A DNA stretch of 9,650 nt from Acidimicrobiia bacterium (GTDB lineage Bacteria; Actinomycetota; Acidimicrobiia; Spongiisociales; UBA5794). This document shows positions 1 to 5,779 of the stretch, one piece after another. The stretch lies in assembly GCA_013695075.1 (NCBI GenBank), contig JACDBE010000203.1:1-9650 (forward strand), written 5' to 3'. Numbering within the stretch: the first letter of the stretch is position 1; every line of letters begins with the position of its first letter. The notes beneath the pieces were generated by a model that saw only the letters and a program-made list of their open reading frames with translations, searched no databases and was not told where the DNA came from. The position numbers were made by a program, and so were the translations under genes.

Positions 1-141
1 ATCGCCGAGATGGTCACCACCATCCGGCGAGCACTCCACGACGAGACCGAGCTCAACCGCCACGCCGGTCCGTGGTGCCGTTTCTGCCCCATCCTCGATG
101 GCTGCGCAGAGGGGTCAACGGCGGTGACGCTCACGGCTTGA
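1..141 (+). CDS. C-terminal fragment of a PD-(D/E)XK (RecB/Cas4-like) nuclease
   Basis: The window opens inside this gene; 46 codons remain before the TGA at 139-141. The visible tail has three cysteines spaced C-x2-C-x5-C (residues 26, 29 and 35 of the fragment, in the string PWCRFCPILDGC). This pattern typifies the C-terminal end of RecB-family PD-(D/E)XK exonucleases such as AddB and Cas4, where these cysteines, with one further upstream, hold a 4Fe-4S cluster next to the nuclease core. The nuclease motifs themselves lie outside the window, so the call rests on the cysteine pattern and its position near the C-terminus. Such proteins process DNA ends in repair. A different small zinc- or Fe-S-binding tail cannot be excluded. 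The next gene starts 111 bases downstream with its own likely promoter, so the two need not be co-transcribed. Confidence 0.6.
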   Translation: MAEMVTTIRRALHDETELNRHAGPWCRFCPILDGCAEGSTAVTLTA

Positions 142-238
142 CCGGCGGCTCCGCTGCCACCCTCCCTGGTTCAGTTTCCCCTCCCTCTCCCGATGCCGGC
201 GGGGCCTGGTGGCGGCCGATGGGCGTGCAGCCCGGTGC

Positions 239-244
239 CATACT
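239..244 (+). promoter_or_regulatory. Candidate -10 box for a leaderless mca transcript
   Basis: CATACT lies 8 bases before the ATG at 253. With usual -10 geometry, transcription would start at or within a few bases of that ATG, giving a leaderless or near-leaderless mRNA. No Shine-Dalgarno sequence is visible before 253 or before the in-frame ATG at 193, which fits leaderless initiation. No convincing -35 box was found. Nothing else was recognised in the 111 bases between the nuclease stop and this start. Confidence 0.45.
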
Positions 245-252
245 CCCGTGCC

Positions 253-1101
253 ATGCCGGCTGGTTCGCCAACCTTGCTCGCCATCCACGCCCATCCCGAC
301 GACGAGAGCTCCAAGGGGGCAGCGACGGTAGCTGCCGCTGCAGCCAGGGGCATCCGCTGCGTTCTCATCACCGCCACCGGGGGCGAGGCCGGCGACATCC
401 TCAACCCGGCCATGCACCGCGACGAGGTCCGCGACAACCTGGCCGAGTACCGGGCCAAGGAACTGGCGGAGGCGGCGGCGATCATCGGCTACTCCGAGGT
501 CATCGAGCTGGGATACCGCGACTCGGGGATGCCCGACACCCCGGACAACGCCAACCCGGAGGCGCTGGCCAACGCCACCTTCGACGAGGTGCTGGGCCGG
601 GTGGTGGCCGAGGTCCGTCGGGTGCGACCCGCCGTGATGCTGGGGTACGACTCGCACGAGCGATACCCCCATCCCGATCACCTCTACGTCCACCGTCTCG
701 GTCTGGCCGCCTTCGATGCCGCCGCCGATGCCGAGCGGTTCCCCGACGCCGGTGAGCCGTGGGCGGTCGACCGGCTGCTGGCGCCGGTGTTCACCGTCCG
801 CCGCGTCCGCGCCCTGCACGATGCGGCCGTCGCCGACGACCTCGTCTCGCCATTCGCCGACTGGATCGACACTGCCGACGCGGCATACGACCACGGCAAA
901 CATCTGATAGCGGTGCCGGTAGCCCACACCATGGCCATCGCCCGGGAGGCGTTGCGCGCCCACCGCACGCAGGTCGACCCGGACGGCTTCTGGTTCTCGT
1001 TGCCGCTCGACCTCGCCGTCGCCGCCTACCCATATGAGGACTTCGAGGTGCTTGTGGCCCGGGTCCCACTCCCCGACGGAGCCGACGACCTGTTTGGTTG
1101 A
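253..1101 (+). CDS. mca: Mca-like mycothiol S-conjugate amidase (PIG-L family)
   Basis: A 282-residue zinc-dependent amidase of the PIG-L/LmbE family. Mca cleaves mycothiol-S-toxin conjugates to a mercapturic acid, which is exported, and GlcN-inositol, which is recycled; it acts in the cytoplasm. The zinc motif AHPDDES is at residues 13-19 (ligands H14 and D17 by family knowledge), followed by the Mca-like SSKGAAT and TGGEAGDILNPAM. The third metal ligand is H143 in YPHPDH. The C-terminal AHRTQVDPDGFWF and the terminal DDLFG also match Mca better than the deacetylase MshB. The ATG at 253 is preferred over the ATG at 193: the 20 extra residues are Gly/Pro-rich and unlike the family, whose homologues begin just before the zinc motif, and a -10 box sits 8 bases upstream of 253. 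MshB or another PIG-L deacetylase is the alternative. The gene appears intact and stands alone. Confidence 0.85.
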   Translation: MPAGSPTLLAIHAHPDDESSKGAATVAAAAARGIRCVLITATGGEAGDILNPAMHRDEVRDNLAEYRAKELAEAAAIIGYSEVIELGYRDSGMPDTPDNANPEALANATFDEVLGRVVAEVRRVRPAVMLGYDSHERYPHPDHLYVHRLGLAAFDAAADAERFPDAGEPWAVDRLLAPVFTVRRVRALHDAAVADDLVSPFADWIDTADAAYDHGKHLIAVPVAHTMAIAREALRAHRTQVDPDGFWFSLPLDLAVAAYPYEDFEVLVARVPLPDGADDLFG

Positions 1102-1142
1102 GGGTTGATGCCGTGCGAAGGTTCCCGCCGGCAGCGGTGTGG

Positions 1143-1148
1143 TGTAAT
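1143..1148 (+). promoter_or_regulatory. Candidate -10 box for the GTPase-MscS operon
   Basis: TGTAAT ends 6 bases before the ATG at 1155, within the 53-base gap after mca. This geometry puts the transcript start on or next to the ATG, so the first GTPase would be read from a leaderless message. No good -35 box is seen at the usual spacing. The site also supports 1155 over a TTG at 1098 that overlaps the mca stop codon. Confidence 0.45.
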
Positions 1149-1154
1149 CACCCG

Positions 1155-2549
1155 ATGCGCACCAGCAACGATCTGCGGGGCCATCTGGGTGGTCTGATCG
1201 CGGCGCTGGCGCCGGTGGCCAAGCGCGACGGAACCGTCGCCACCTTGGCCCGCGACGTCATCGAGCGGTTGGAGGCACACACCCTGCCCCGCCTGCAGCG
1301 ACCCGCCGACCCACCGCTGGTGGCCGTCTCCGGGCTCACCGGGGTTGGCAAGTCGTCGCTGGTGAACGCCCTCAGCGGCGCCGATCACTGCGAAATAGGC
1401 CCGCTCCGACCGACCACCACCGTTCCTCGGGTCATCGCTGCCCGAGCAGGGAACGGTTCAGGCTCCCCACTCGGCGCCGATGTGGTGGTGGAACCGGGCC
1501 TGGCGACCGATGCGGTCACCCTGGTCGACCTGCCCCCCGGGCCGGGCAGCGAGCTGGCCAAGGAGGCCGACCTCCACCTGTTCGTCACCACCCCTTCCCG
1601 CTACGCCGATGCCGACGGCTGGAACCATCTCACCCGTCTCACCGACCTGGCCATCCCCACCTGGGTGGTGCTGCTGCGGGTCGAGGACGCCGACGAGGTG
1701 GTGGTCGACGACCTGCGGCGACGGCTCGCCGAGGCCGGTATCGATGTCCCCCTCGTCACCGTCGCCGACCTGGCTACCCCGGAGGCCACCGAGGAGCTGG
1801 TCACACGGCTCGCCGGACAGGTCGGGACCACCGGCGAGGTCGACACCGGGCGGGTGGCCGCACTGGTCGACCGGGCCCAACGGGTTTCGGCCGACCTCAA
1901 CGAGCAGCGGGCCACCAGCGACGAGCTACGCCGCGCCGTCGACGCCGCCTACGCCCCGGCGTTCACCGCCGCCGAAGAACTCGCCCGACCGGGCCACTTC
2001 ACCTACGACGTCGACCGCCCCTGGGAGGAGATGGCGGACCGGTTGGCGGTGGTGCTCAGCCACCGCATCGGCGCCGCCGCCGAGGACGCCGCCACCCGGT
2101 GGGCGGCCCATCCCGCCGGGGCGGCCGCCGTCACCGGTAACGGGGTGGGTCTGTGGCGCCACGGAGCCAAGGCCACGGCGCAGGCCCGGGAGCGGCTGCG
2201 GTACTGGCCCGCCGCGGTGGAGGAGCTGGTGACCGCCCGGCTCCGTCCCCGGCGCTGGTGGCACCGGAGGATGTCGACAGCGGATCTTGCCGCCATGGTG
2301 ATGCACCGGGGGCGCGGTGGTGAGGTCGACGCCGGATGGCGGCTGCGGCGCCGCTTCACCAATCCCATCGATGTGGTCGCCAGCCAGGCGGCGAACCTGC
2401 TGGCGGAGCTGGCGACCGGCGTCGTCGAAACCGACAAAGGCCGTTTCCTCGACCGCCTCGATAGGGTCGATCCGACCCTGATCGACGGCATCGACCGGGC
2501 GGTGGCCACGGTGCGGAGGGCGCTGGCGGAGGAGGCAGGTGATGCGTGA
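1155..2549 (+). CDS. Dynamin/YfjP-like GTPase, first of a coupled pair, with a degenerate G4 motif
   Basis: A 464-residue P-loop GTPase. G1 is GLTGVGKS at residues 60-67 (K66), followed by the RPTTT switch I segment typical of dynamin-like and YfjP-type GTPases, and a G3-like VDLPPG with D125. The expected G4 NKxD is not recognisable: the corresponding strand reads WVVLLRVEDADE, so guanine specificity or turnover may be altered. The C-terminal half is Ala/Arg-rich and probably helical, with no evident transmembrane segment, but it has a basic-aromatic patch RPRRWWHRR at 364-372 that could touch membrane. The start at 1155 is chosen from the -10 box 6 bases upstream. A TTG at 1098 overlapping the mca stop would add 19 residues (sequence RVDAVRRFPP and onward), but it has no ribosome-binding site. 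The 3' end overlaps the second GTPase by 8 bases. Actinobacterial dynamin-like proteins often come as adjacent pairs (IniA/IniC, DynA/DynB), and I infer a hetero-oligomer. The exact subfamily is uncertain. Confidence 0.75.
   Translation: MRTSNDLRGHLGGLIAALAPVAKRDGTVATLARDVIERLEAHTLPRLQRPADPPLVAVSGLTGVGKSSLVNALSGADHCEIGPLRPTTTVPRVIAARAGNGSGSPLGADVVVEPGLATDAVTLVDLPPGPGSELAKEADLHLFVTTPSRYADADGWNHLTRLTDLAIPTWVVLLRVEDADEVVVDDLRRRLAEAGIDVPLVTVADLATPEATEELVTRLAGQVGTTGEVDTGRVAALVDRAQRVSADLNEQRATSDELRRAVDAAYAPAFTAAEELARPGHFTYDVDRPWEEMADRLAVVLSHRIGAAAEDAATRWAAHPAGAAAVTGNGVGLWRHGAKATAQARERLRYWPAAVEELVTARLRPRRWWHRRMSTADLAAMVMHRGRGGEVDAGWRLRRRFTNPIDVVASQAANLLAELATGVVETDKGRFLDRLDRVDPTLIDGIDRAVATVRRALAEEAGDA
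2528..2535 (+). promoter_or_regulatory. Strong Shine-Dalgarno for the second GTPase
   Basis: GGAGGAGG inside the 3' end of the first GTPase gene, 6 bases before the ATG at 2542 and only 3 bases before the adjacent GTG at 2539. The spacing favours the ATG. It is the clearest ribosome-binding site in the window and indicates that the second GTPase is translated from the same message. Confidence 0.75.
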
Positions 2550-3726
2550 CCTCCAGGAGCTGTTCGACGCCGTCGACCTCACCATCGGGTCGGCGGTGGG
2601 CGTGGTGGCCGAGCCGGCGGTGGTGGCCGCCGCCGAGGCGATGCGCCACCTGCGGGGCAGGCGCGGCTACCACGGGGCCACGCTGGTGGTGGCGCTGGGC
2701 GGTGGCACCGGGAGCGGCAAGTCAAGCCTGCTCAACGCCATCGCCGGAGAGGACATCGCCGCCACCGGACGCATCCGGCCTACCACCGACCGCCCCCTGG
2801 CGTGGATCCCGACGGCGGCCGGCGACGCCATCGACCGCCTCCTCGACGACCTGGACATTGACCAACGGCATCGCCATGACCGCGACCCCGGGGTGGCGCT
2901 GCTCGACCTGCCCGACATGGACTCCATCGCCTCCGCCCACCGCGAGATGGTGGAGCGGATGATGAGCAAGGTCGATGCGCTGCTGTGGGTGCTCGACCCG
3001 GACAAGTACCACGACGACTCCCTGCACCGGGGATTCCTGGCCCCGATGGCGGCCCACTCCGAACGGACCGTCTTCGTCCTCAACAAGATCGACCGCATCG
3101 ACGGTGCCGACAGGCCCACCGTGGTGGCCGCCGTCGAGGAGGCGCTCATCGACGATGGCTACGCCGACCCGGGGGTGTTCCCGGTGGCGGCGGCACCCGG
3201 TGACGATCTCCCGGTCGGGATCGGGGACCTCGTGCAGTTCCTGGAGACCGAGCTGGACCACAAGCGGGCTGCCCACGGCAAGCTGCTGGCCGACATCGCC
3301 ACCGTGGTGAAGACGCTCGCCATGGAGGCCGACGTATGGGAGGGGGCCGACATCGGGCTCGCCAGGCGATGGCCACCGGCCCGCCGGGCCGTGGTGGCCG
3401 CGGTCGACCCGGCATCGGGCCTCCCCGACGAGGAGGCCGTCTGCCGTATCGAGGATCTGGTGGCGGCGTTCGCCGCCGACGCCGCTTCGCTGGGCGAGCA
3501 GCTGCGGGCGCGGCTGGACCACCACGTCACCGAGCAGGTCGTCGCCGACGCCCGGGACGCCATGGGCGGCTCCGATCCCCAAGCGGCCGAGGCTGTCCTC
3601 GACGAGCGCATCGCCGGGCCCATCGCCGAACTGGCCGGTCCCCGGGCACGTTTCGCCGCCATCGCCGCCTATGCCCACATCGGTGCCAGACAACTCGCCG
3701 CCCGCGACCAGGTGCCGCTGCCGTGA
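2542..3726 (+). CDS. Dynamin/YfjP-like GTPase, second of the pair, with complete G motifs
   Basis: A 394-residue GTPase with all visible nucleotide motifs: G1 GGTGSGKS at residues 54-61 (K60), an RPTT switch I segment, G3 LLDLPDMD with D122, and G4 NKID at 181-184. After the G domain, which ends near residue 230, an Ala-rich helical region follows with no hydrophobic span long enough to cross a membrane. The protein is therefore probably soluble or peripherally attached, unlike dynamin-like relatives that carry transmembrane hairpins. Its G1 and RPTT segments resemble those of the upstream GTPase, so the two are probably diverged paralogues. It overlaps that gene by 8 bases and the downstream channel gene by 4, indicating coupled translation. 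In the family, GTP hydrolysis drives oligomer changes that shape or protect membranes. A ribosome-associated or Era-like role is less likely because no KH or other RNA-binding domain is evident. Confidence 0.8.
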   Translation: MRDLQELFDAVDLTIGSAVGVVAEPAVVAAAEAMRHLRGRRGYHGATLVVALGGGTGSGKSSLLNAIAGEDIAATGRIRPTTDRPLAWIPTAAGDAIDRLLDDLDIDQRHRHDRDPGVALLDLPDMDSIASAHREMVERMMSKVDALLWVLDPDKYHDDSLHRGFLAPMAAHSERTVFVLNKIDRIDGADRPTVVAAVEEALIDDGYADPGVFPVAAAPGDDLPVGIGDLVQFLETELDHKRAAHGKLLADIATVVKTLAMEADVWEGADIGLARRWPPARRAVVAAVDPASGLPDEEAVCRIEDLVAAFAADAASLGEQLRARLDHHVTEQVVADARDAMGGSDPQAAEAVLDERIAGPIAELAGPRARFAAIAAYAHIGARQLAARDQVPLP

Positions 3727-4535
3727 TCGGCGCGGTGACCCCGGTGGGCGAGGGTCTCCAGGTCACCGCCATCGCGGTGGGGGTGGCCGCGGTGGTTTGG
3801 CTGCTGCTGACCAGGGCCGGACACCGGTTTGTCGACCGGGTCGACGCCCAACGCCAGCGGGAGGGGACCATCGCCGCCGGCGAACGGGCGCAACGGATGC
3901 GCACCTTGTGGACGATGCTGCGCAGCTTCATCCTGGTGGTGATGAGCGTGTCGCTGGTCCTGGTGCTGCTGGCAGTGTGGGGGGTTCCTACCGGTCCGCT
4001 GGTTGCGGTGGGGTCGGTGCTCGGTGTGGCCGTTGGGTTCGGGGCGCAGAACCTCGTCAGGGATGTCATCGCCGGGGTGCTGATCATCGCTGAGGGGCAG
4101 TACTCCATCGGCGACACCATCGAGGTGGCCGGCGTGAGCGGTGAGGTGGAGGCGATCCGGTTGCGCACCACGGTGCTGCGCGAGGAGGACGGCAATGTCC
4201 ACCACGTCCCCAACGGGCAGATCAACGTCACCACCAATCTCACCCGCGGCTACAGCCGGGTGGTCATCGATGTCGAGCTGGCCCACGACACCGATCTGGA
4301 GCGGGCCACCGCCGTTCTCGAGGACGAGCTGAAGTCATTCGCCGACGATCCGACCTGGGCCACCCAGTTGCTGAGCATCCCCGCGCTGCTCGGGGTCGAG
4401 GAACTCGGTGGGTCGTGGCTGAAACTACGAGCGGTGTTCACCGTCGAGCCCCACTCACGCCTGCCGGCGAGGCGGGCCTTCCTGGCCAGGCTGAAGCGCC
4501 GCTTCGACCAGGAGGGGATCGCCTTCCCCGATTGA
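3723..4535 (+). CDS. Small MscS-family mechanosensitive channel
   Basis: A 270-residue membrane channel, close to the length of E. coli MscS. Predicted transmembrane segments lie near residues 12-30, 66-87 and 92-120. The third has the MscS pore-helix signature GVAVGFGAQN (101-110) followed by LVRDVIAGVLI. A beta-domain follows (GDTIEVAGVSGEVEAI, then VPNGQI), and then the alpha/beta C-terminal domain. Such channels open under membrane tension and release solutes on hypo-osmotic shock. The start is GTG 3723, overlapping the GTPase stop as GTGA, with a weak AGGTG at 3710-3714 as ribosome-binding site. The open frame runs upstream to 3336, but that stretch lies wholly within the GTPase gene and encodes Arg/Gly-rich sequence unlike MscS. 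The overlap with two GTPase genes suggests a shared role in membrane stress, which is inference. Confidence 0.88.
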   Translation: MIGAVTPVGEGLQVTAIAVGVAAVVWLLLTRAGHRFVDRVDAQRQREGTIAAGERAQRMRTLWTMLRSFILVVMSVSLVLVLLAVWGVPTGPLVAVGSVLGVAVGFGAQNLVRDVIAGVLIIAEGQYSIGDTIEVAGVSGEVEAIRLRTTVLREEDGNVHHVPNGQINVTTNLTRGYSRVVIDVELAHDTDLERATAVLEDELKSFADDPTWATQLLSIPALLGVEELGGSWLKLRAVFTVEPHSRLPARRAFLARLKRRFDQEGIAFPD

Positions 4536-4541
4536 GCATTT

Positions 4542-4573
4542 CGGCTCTGAAACACGTGCGTGTTTCCGAGCCG
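4542..4573 (+). terminator. Hairpin 6 bases after the MscS stop, candidate terminator
   Basis: The left arm (4542-4555) and right arm (4560-4573) form a 14-position stem with 13 pairs and one T/C mismatch, closed by a GTGC loop at 4556-4559. It begins 6 bases after the MscS stop. There is no T-run after it, so any termination would not be of the classic intrinsic type. Its right arm overlaps a second inverted repeat, so the two stems cannot form together. Confidence 0.55.
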
Positions 4574-4603
4574 AGCTGCGCCTCGCCTTTGCGGGCTCGG
4601 CTC
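4568..4603. repeat. 9-bp perfect inverted repeat overlapping the first hairpin
   Basis: GAGCCGAGC at 4568-4576 is the exact reverse complement of GCTCGGCTC at 4595-4603, with 18 bases between. The left copy shares six bases with the right arm of the hairpin at 4542-4573, so an RNA could adopt one fold or the other. Whether this has regulatory meaning or only reflects repeated CGGCTC words is unknown. Confidence 0.5.
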
Positions 4604-4639
4604 CGTCCGTGACGAGCGGCCTGCGGCCGCCTGCTTGCT

Positions 4640-4668
4640 CGGGCGGTCCGGCACAGCCGCACCGCCCG
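4640..4668. repeat. Strong intergenic hairpin
   Basis: An 8-bp outer stem (CGGGCGGT with ACCGCCCG), one C/C mismatch, a 4-bp inner stem (CGGC with GCCG) and a 3-base loop. It lies between the convergent MscS and lipid kinase genes, on the 3' side of both. It could help terminate either transcript or belong to a dispersed intergenic repeat. No T-run follows on either strand. Confidence 0.5.
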
Positions 4669-4689
4669 GTCCGAGGCGGCCGGGACAAA

Positions 4690-4705
4690 GCCCGCCCCCT
4701 CGGGC
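4690..4705 (-). terminator. Short candidate terminator for the lipid kinase
   Basis: On the minus strand, GCCCG and CGGGC form a 5-bp stem with a 6-base loop, followed directly by TTTGT. It lies 54 bases past the lipid kinase stop. The T-tract is weak and the stem short, so the call is tentative. The larger hairpin at 4640-4668 is next along the same transcript. Confidence 0.35.
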
Positions 4706-4759
4706 AACCCACACCGCCGCAAGTACACGCATGGATTCCAAGCGGGCCGCTATTGGGTC

Positions 4760-5692
4760 TCAGGAGCCTGGCTCGGGTGGCGGGGTCATCACCGCCAGGG
4801 CGTCCGGCACCGGGGTGATCTCCAGCCAGTCGGCGTTGCCCAGCAGCTCGCCGTCGGCCTGGAACCGGCTGGCCGGATCGGCCTCGACCACCACCTTGGC
4901 CGGGTCGTGCCATACGGTGAAGCCGGGGACAGCACCGAGACTGCGACCAGCCACCGCCCTGGCAAGCACCGCAGGCACCCGGCGTAGCGGCAGCGATTCG
5001 ATGGCCACCACGGTGAGGCCGGCCTCAGGCCGAGGCGCCAGCCGCAGCGGCATCCTGCCGAAGTACGTGAAGGGGTCGTGCACCTGGCACATCACGGCAA
5101 CGGCATCGACCCGATCCCCGTCGCAGTCCACCCGCAGGTTGGCCGGCCGGTCTCGGAGCCGGGTGAGCAGCGCCGAGGCGGCGGACCGGGCGTAGTGGAA
5201 CGACCCGAAGTGGTACTTGGAGGTGGGGCGCTGCTCGGCGATGTGGACCATCTCGGCGTCGTAGCCGATCCCGGCGGCGAACACGGCGAACTCGGAGCGG
5301 GCGCCGTCGCAGCTCTCGGTGGCGACGTGGGCCAGAGGGATGGTGCGGATCTCCGCCGCGGTGAGCATGGCGGCCGCCCGGTGCGGTTTGGCGGGTATGC
5401 CCAGGATCCGGGCGACGACGTTGGTGGTGCCCACCGGGATGATCCCCAGGGCGGTGGGGGAACGCGCCAGGCCGTTGACCACGTGGTGGACGACCCCATC
5501 GCCTCCCATGGCGACCACGCAGGCGAAGCCGTCGGCGGCGGCGTCGGCAGACATTCGCCGTGCCTGCTCGGGGCTGGTGGGCCACACCGCGGTGACGTCG
5601 AACCAGCCGCCGAGTTCGCCAACCACCCGGCGATGGAGGGCGCCGGTGAAGCCGGAGGCGGATGGGTTGGCGACCAGGAGCAGCCTGCGCAC
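4760..5692 (-). CDS. YegS/DagK-type diacylglycerol (lipid) kinase
   Basis: A 310-residue member of the soluble bacterial lipid kinase family, which phosphorylates diacylglycerol or a related lipid with ATP at the inner face of the membrane. Visible motifs are NPSASG at 9-14, GGDG at 63-66, IIPVGTTNVVAR at 84-95 (the usual form is IIPxGTxNDxAR) and DGE at 280-282, whose Glu is the likely catalytic base by analogy with DgkB. The segment after GGDG reads VVHHVVNGL, where most relatives have a Thr and then NEV or HEV. The start is GTG at 5692, just before the first beta strand, with a -10-like TAACCT 6 bases upstream; no Shine-Dalgarno is seen. It is transcribed divergently from the phosphoribosyltransferase gene and converges on MscS. 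The substrate could be diacylglycerol, sphingosine-like lipid or a phosphatidylinositol mannoside precursor; the sequence does not decide. Confidence 0.85.
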   Translation of the reverse strand: MRRLLLVANPSASGFTGALHRRVVGELGGWFDVTAVWPTSPEQARRMSADAAADGFACVVAMGGDGVVHHVVNGLARSPTALGIIPVGTTNVVARILGIPAKPHRAAAMLTAAEIRTIPLAHVATESCDGARSEFAVFAAGIGYDAEMVHIAEQRPTSKYHFGSFHYARSAASALLTRLRDRPANLRVDCDGDRVDAVAVMCQVHDPFTYFGRMPLRLAPRPEAGLTVVAIESLPLRRVPAVLARAVAGRSLGAVPGFTVWHDPAKVVVEADPASRFQADGELLGNADWLEITPVPDALAVMTPPPEPGS

Positions 5693-5698
5693 CGGGGC

Positions 5699-5704
5699 AG
5701 GTTA
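5699..5704 (-). promoter_or_regulatory. Candidate -10 box for the lipid kinase
   Basis: On the minus strand TAACCT (TANNNT type) ends 6 bases before the GTG at 5692. This spacing matches that seen before the first GTPase and again predicts a leaderless message. No clear -35 box. Confidence 0.45.
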
Positions 5705-5732
5705 GTTGCCCGGCGCCATCCCCCAATGATCG

Positions 5733-5760
5733 CCCCCGGCGGCGAGGTCACCGCCGGGGG
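5733..5760. promoter_or_regulatory. Perfect 10-bp inverted repeat between divergent promoters, candidate operator
   Basis: CCCCCGGCGG at 5733-5742 is the exact reverse complement of CCGCCGGGGG at 5751-5760, with an 8-base spacer. It ends 4 bases before the -10-like box of the phosphoribosyltransferase gene and covers its expected -35 region. By the predicted transcript starts it lies outside both divergent mRNAs, so a protein-binding site is more likely than a terminator. No regulator is encoded nearby. Confidence 0.45.
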
Positions 5761-5764
5761 TGCG

Positions 5765-5770
5765 TACCCT
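5765..5770 (+). promoter_or_regulatory. Candidate -10 box for the phosphoribosyltransferase
   Basis: TACCCT (TANNNT type) ends 9 bases before the ATG at 5780, predicting a leader of zero to a few bases. Its -35 region falls inside the inverted repeat at 5733-5760. Confidence 0.4.
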
Positions 5771-5779
5771 CAGGGTGGC

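Noticed and set aside
115..963. Minus-strand open frame of 282 codons opposite mca
   Set aside because: Antisense shadow of the Mca gene, which has all family motifs; no domain is recognisable in the minus-strand product.
1098..1154. TTG at 1098 overlapping the mca stop (TTGA) as start of the first GTPase
   Set aside because: Not excluded, since the same TTGA junction is accepted at 9315, but here there is no ribosome-binding site, the added residues look non-conserved, and a -10 box 6 bases before 1155 favours the later start.
2722..3693. Minus-strand open frame of 323 codons opposite the second GTPase
   Set aside because: Shadow frame: Gly/Val/His-rich translation without motifs, opposite a GTPase with intact G1, G3 and G4.
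3336..3722. Possible N-terminal extension of the MscS protein
   Set aside because: It lies wholly inside the GTPase gene in another frame and encodes Arg/Gly-rich sequence; the GTGA overlap start at 3723 gives a normal MscS length.
5078..5779. Possible 234-residue N-terminal extension of the phosphoribosyltransferase
   Set aside because: It is antisense to the lipid kinase gene; the family length and the upstream -10 box support the ATG at 5780.
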